Made by a program: the position numbers and the translations under genes
Source: Cyanoderma ruficeps
Taxonomy: Eukaryota; Chordata; Aves; Passeriformes; Timaliidae
Direction of reading: 5' to 3'
Assembly: GCA_008694505.1 (NCBI GenBank)
Contig: VZDJ01007747.1
Location: 2,073,390 to 2,137,389 of the forward strand
Length of the DNA stretch: 64,000 bases
The notes under the pieces: model-generated
Databases searched by the model: none
The model's input: the letters and a program-made list of their open reading frames with translations, nothing else
What the model was told of the DNA's origin: nothing
Part shown: positions 60,281 through 64,000 of the stretch, one piece after another
Position numbering within the stretch: position 1 is the first letter of the stretch
Layout of the letters: every line of letters starts with the position of its first letter

Positions 60281-63200
60281 ACATTCTGTAGGCCTGACTT
60301 GAGTTATGGGTCCTGCTTGAGGATCAAGAACATGGAAGTTAAACAAGTAGTTATAGGCTACAGTTAGTTCTGTGGTACTTCAATTCTTTCATGGAATTAG
60401 CCCCAACCACGCAAAACTTGATATTCCAAACATTATGAACATCAAATCAATTTACATTTGTACTTTCTTTTGGATAAGTTAGTATTGAATAGTCCAATAT
60501 TTCAGTGTGGATAGACAGAGTTACTGGTGACCAACAGGACTGTAGTGAACGATAAGCCTAGTGCAATACATCAGTCAGGCAGAGGTGGATGCTGATAGCT
60601 GTGAACCCCACATCTTGTTGGGCATCCTCATAGACAGGTAGCCATTATGGCCCTAGTTATGCTTCTGAAATCTCAGAGTGTTTAGGCATAAAACCCCCTG
60701 GATGCAATGCAACAATACAAAGTTGGTTCCTCGGAGACCCACCTTAGAGCTGATGTAAAGGTCATCTCTGGGTGCCTGTTTCACAGTGCTCGCTCAGTAA
60801 CATATTTGCCCAGTAAGGTTGCTGGCACAATTTTGATTGCATTAAAGCTCAAGGACTGCCATGGAACAAAGTCAGCTCTGTAACTGCATTTGCACACATA
60901 CCATTGCCTCACTGTATTCCCTCCACCAGCTGCAGCTCAGGATGTGCCAGATACCTTTCAGTGCAGAAGTCTGAGTCAGGGGAGAAGCACGATGTTTGGG
61001 GGAGGCTGTAGTGGAAGGGCACGGGCAGTACATGGTGGAAGTGGGAGGCAGCAGGATCGACTTCACTGCACTCTTGCTGCCTGTGGCTGTGTGGTGCTGG
61101 TGTTTTTACAAGCATCCTTACAGTAGCACTGAATACTTTGACATGCTAAATACCTGGGATTTTTGTGCCCCTTTGCTATCCTGAGAGATGTTTGCTTGAT
61201 GCATGTATTTACAGTGGATATAATATCCTAGAGAAATCTGTGTGCTGTAGGAAGAGTGTACATTTAAATACAATTCTATGAGCAATATGTGAGATATACA
61301 CAGTCCAATCCAAGTTTGTTAGTGTTATAGGTTTAGTGGCATCATTAATACTTATTAACAAAACTGGATTCTGATACTCATTTTCTCCTAGAAATATTAG
61401 CAGCTGTTAGTAACTATAGCCTTTGGACATTGGAGTATGACCTCACAATAGCCTTTGGACATTGGAGTATGACGTCACTTTTCTTCATTTTATTTGTCAA
61501 ATGAAACCGAATCCATCCACCCTCAGTTAAGTAGCAAGATTATTTATTGTCACAGGTTATAGGCACTACTTGTGCTAAAGCTTTATTTTGTCATTGGCCT
61601 GAAAAACTATGCCAATTAATGTCCATTTGCACCTGCCCTGAAGCTGCTGAGGGTGACAGGCCTCAATTTCTGTAGCTGCCATCTGATAGCCAGTGCCCAT
61701 CACTAAAAATTTAACAGGTCATTCAATGCTAGTCAACAAAAGACCCATGAAGCCTCATTTCACACCAATTACTACTTAGCATATGTACACAAATTGATTT
61801 AAAATATTCTCAGGGACTCCTTTATTCTATAATCTGGCCACACATGCCCCTGGAGACTGGTCTGGGAGCATGCCTCCCTAGCCGGTCCTGTCCATTGCAG
61901 AAACAGTGCCCCTGTGCCCCACCGTCAGACCAGGTCTGCCCTAGCACTCCTTAAACTCCCTGTTTCCAAAGGAGCACTTTGGTTTTCTGGCTGAAAAACC
62001 CTGGGTTTGCAAAGCGGGTGCCTGGCCAAACTCCAGCTGGGAGACACATCTGAGGGCTGCTCTGTTTCTCCTGTTGCCATCTTCACCCATTCAAAAGATA
62101 TGCCCCCCTCCTTCTTTATTGTTCTGCTTATTTTGGACACTGATGCTTTGTTAGATTTCACAGTATTTCTTGCCACATTCCTGAATAAATTGTTATGATA
62201 GTTTGTTGAGCATCTCAAGTATTTTTTTGTAGAATAGGCTTTTATTATTTGTTGCTAGTGATTTACTTAGCATAATGTTAAGTTCCAATCTTGAGGCTTT
62301 AAGCTTCCATCTAAACTGTTCTTTCATTCTCTAGCTTTTACAGATAATTTGTAGAGAGGCACATTCTTTAAAAGCAAATTTTCTTTATCAGTAGAAACGA
62401 ACAAAAATCCTCATTCAAGATAAAACAACATCATGAAATCATGTCCTTTTAGACCAGTAGCATAACTTTTTAAAAGACCCCTGGAAAATCAGGACAACTG
62501 CAGGGTGAAAATAATGCTTTGTTCTTACACAGGGAGAAATCTGTGCTTTTTTCTTGGGTCATTTTTTCCATTTCTAAATTGCCGTGAGAGTAAAGTTGTC
62601 TGCAGCAACTGGTGGGCTAAGTATTCCTCATCCATCTCCTGAATGTCACCTGCTAAGGTGAGGAGCCTGAAAAAGCCTGGACACATTATGTATGGGTGGC
62701 CTTTTGTTTATGACAGACAAAGGCAAAATCCTCGGGATTACTGGAAGATATCATATAACACACAAAATGGAGTTACTATTATTCTTTTCTAAGGCATATT
62801 GTGTTTCCCTTGGGCAGAGAAAAGAAAGTGGAGCCAATCTTGGAAGGGTATCTCCTATTAAAGATTTATGCAAGCCTGAATTATTTGGCTTTAAACTTTT
62901 TTCTCTTTTTAATAAGAGGGATGCTTTCTTTAGGCACAGCATACTGAAGGAGATGGTATCACTGGTAATCTTTGGCTTAGTCACAGAGCACCTAAATAGT
63001 TTGAATTAGGTAGATGATAAGACTGATTTTTTTTTCCTTCCCCTTTATTTTTTGTTTCTGTATTTAAGGTTTCGCTGCAAATTTTCCCACTGAAGTAGCA
63101 ATTTGTTGAGTTTTTGCCCCCTGCCTCTAAGACTTTTTTAGGTGGATTCATTCAGTGAAACAGCTTTGAAGCTGTTCAACTGTGTAAATGTTATATTAAC

Positions 63201-63419
63201 ATTTTCATTTGCAATTATAGATATTTACTTGCTCTTCTTGAAATATCCCTTTCAAGGGGAAGGGAAGAAAGCAGGAAGCGAAGGTACATAAAGAAATGGA
63301 AAAGTAGCCATGTGCTTGATTTCATTTTTGAAATAAATAATTTCAGCTCTTAATTTACACTCCTCTAAGCTAGTAGTTAAGGATAGACAAACAAAGAATA
63401 CTGAAAGAAATAATTTCAT
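60281..63419. other. Unique DNA with GC-rich patches and one tandem duplication
   Basis: GC-rich patches at 60.9-61.1 and 61.85-62.1 kb lengthen chance frames on both strands. The 32-bp duplication at 61416-61479 is listed separately. No gene was recognised; the 105-codon frame at 62692-63009 overlaps a minus-strand frame and has no domain. Confidence 0.4.
61416..61479. repeat. 32-bp tandem duplication; second copy holds a CRE
   Basis: ATAGCCTTTGGACATTGGAG plus 12 bases is present twice in direct succession (61416-61447 and 61448-61479). The copies differ at two positions near their ends. At the homologous site the first copy reads TGACCTCA and the second TGACGTCA (61470-61477), a perfect CRE palindrome. 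The high identity indicates a young duplication. Confidence 0.92.
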
Positions 63420-63760
63420 TTTATCCATTTGTTACATTAGATCACTTAACGTTTGCCTCCTTGGTTTGTGTATGGAGATTTGTCAAGTTCCACTTTCTCA
63501 ATTTAAGCAACATCGAATTAAGCTCTGGAAGGCTTGTGTTCATCAGCCTGCAATTCACAAATTACAAAATTTGTAATTGTAAAGCAATTGCCCAAAGTCA
63601 AGATGATAAATAATGTGAATTAGCTATTAGTCCAAAGGGCTTCCAGCTCCTGTGGCTTGATTAAATTAAGTCTACTGTGCTTAACTCAGTGGGAACTGAT
63701 CCTTTAGGAAAAAGCCCTACATAATCTAATACAAATTATGATCTTCTTATGGGTTATTTA
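63420..63760. promoter_or_regulatory. Candidate conserved non-coding element, TAAT-rich
   Basis: Unique sequence dense in homeodomain-type cores (GAATTAAGC, AAATTACAAA, TTGTAATTGT, CAATTGCCC, GAATTAGC and TTGATTAAATTAAG). It contains an inverted repeat at 63560-63578 with arms AATTACAAA / TTTGTAATT around one base. AT-richness alone produces some of these cores, so density must be judged against a background model. Confidence 0.25.
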
Positions 63761-64000
63761 AAACATCCAATACATTTACTAGAAGAAATTTTTTTTTGGC
63801 ATTTCACTGGATCATGTTATAATTTCTAGGTAATGTAGTACTTTCTGTGGATAACTTTCACAGAACTCAAATAATCTCTCCTCATTTATTCTCACACTTC
63901 ATTCCATGTTTTTCATACCAGTGATATTTGTCCTCTGAATACATTTTGCCATGTGATAATTGTATCTGTAGCAGGATTTTTGATGGCGAATGCAACTAAT
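63761..64000. other. Unique AT-rich DNA at the window end
   Basis: Nothing recognised; the sequence runs off the window edge. Confidence 0.4.

Noticed and set aside
59966..60367. 133-codon plus-strand frame
   Set aside because: It starts inside the LTR and runs across its end and the target duplication into flanking DNA, so it is an accident of the insertion.
1..64000. CRISPR arrays, operons, tRNA/rRNA genes, bacterial or phage systems
   Set aside because: No regularly spaced repeats, no gene clusters and no recognisable structural RNA were seen. The repeats identify vertebrate (avian) DNA.

Overview
The window looks like non-coding euchromatic DNA from a bird. It is AT-rich and CpG-poor, has no bacterial-style gene packing, and almost every open frame is short and starts and stops at random. 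The avian assignment rests on interspersed repeats read directly: two 3'-end CR1 (chicken repeat 1) LINE fragments of different subfamilies, one ending in the CR1 octamer tail ATTCTGTGATTCTATG, and two ERVL-type LTRs of avian style. One of these LTRs is intact, with TG...CA ends and a perfect 5-bp target-site duplication.

Layout. 1-6.9 kb: AT-rich DNA holding the best protein-coding candidate, an exon-like segment at 377-529 (strong acceptor and donor, one open frame, phase 1-1), plus weaker exon-like segments near 3.3, 5.3 and 6.7 kb. 7-17.6 kb: unremarkable unique sequence with one exon-like segment at 13.8-14.0 kb. 17.68-18.13 kb: minus-strand ERVL-type LTR. 21.8-23.2 kb: a CpG-retaining, non-repetitive stretch that looks like a conserved non-coding element, followed by a coding-looking segment at 23076-23188. 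24.06 kb: TA/TG compound microsatellite containing the only N. 25.25-25.53 kb: small GC-rich patch. 34-35 kb: a short tandem duplication, a consensus CRE octamer and a 19-bp tandem repeat rich in E-boxes. 36.1 kb: small exon-like segment. 38.9-39.2 kb: first CR1. 41.7-42.1 and 51.8-54.2 kb: further candidate conserved elements. 57.3-57.5 kb: second CR1. 59.75-60.28 kb: intact solo LTR. 61.4 kb: a 32-bp tandem duplication whose second copy carries a consensus CRE. 63.4-63.8 kb: TAAT-rich candidate element.

No complete gene, RNA gene, CRISPR array or operon-like system is visible. The most economical reading is part of a gene desert or the introns of one or more large genes, with a few possible exons and regulatory elements. 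I found no convincing new biological system. The items most worth a check are the exon-like segments, the unique CpG-retaining stretches and the small tandem repeats that multiply known transcription-factor motifs. Gene identity and all conservation statements are inference, because no alignment could be run.
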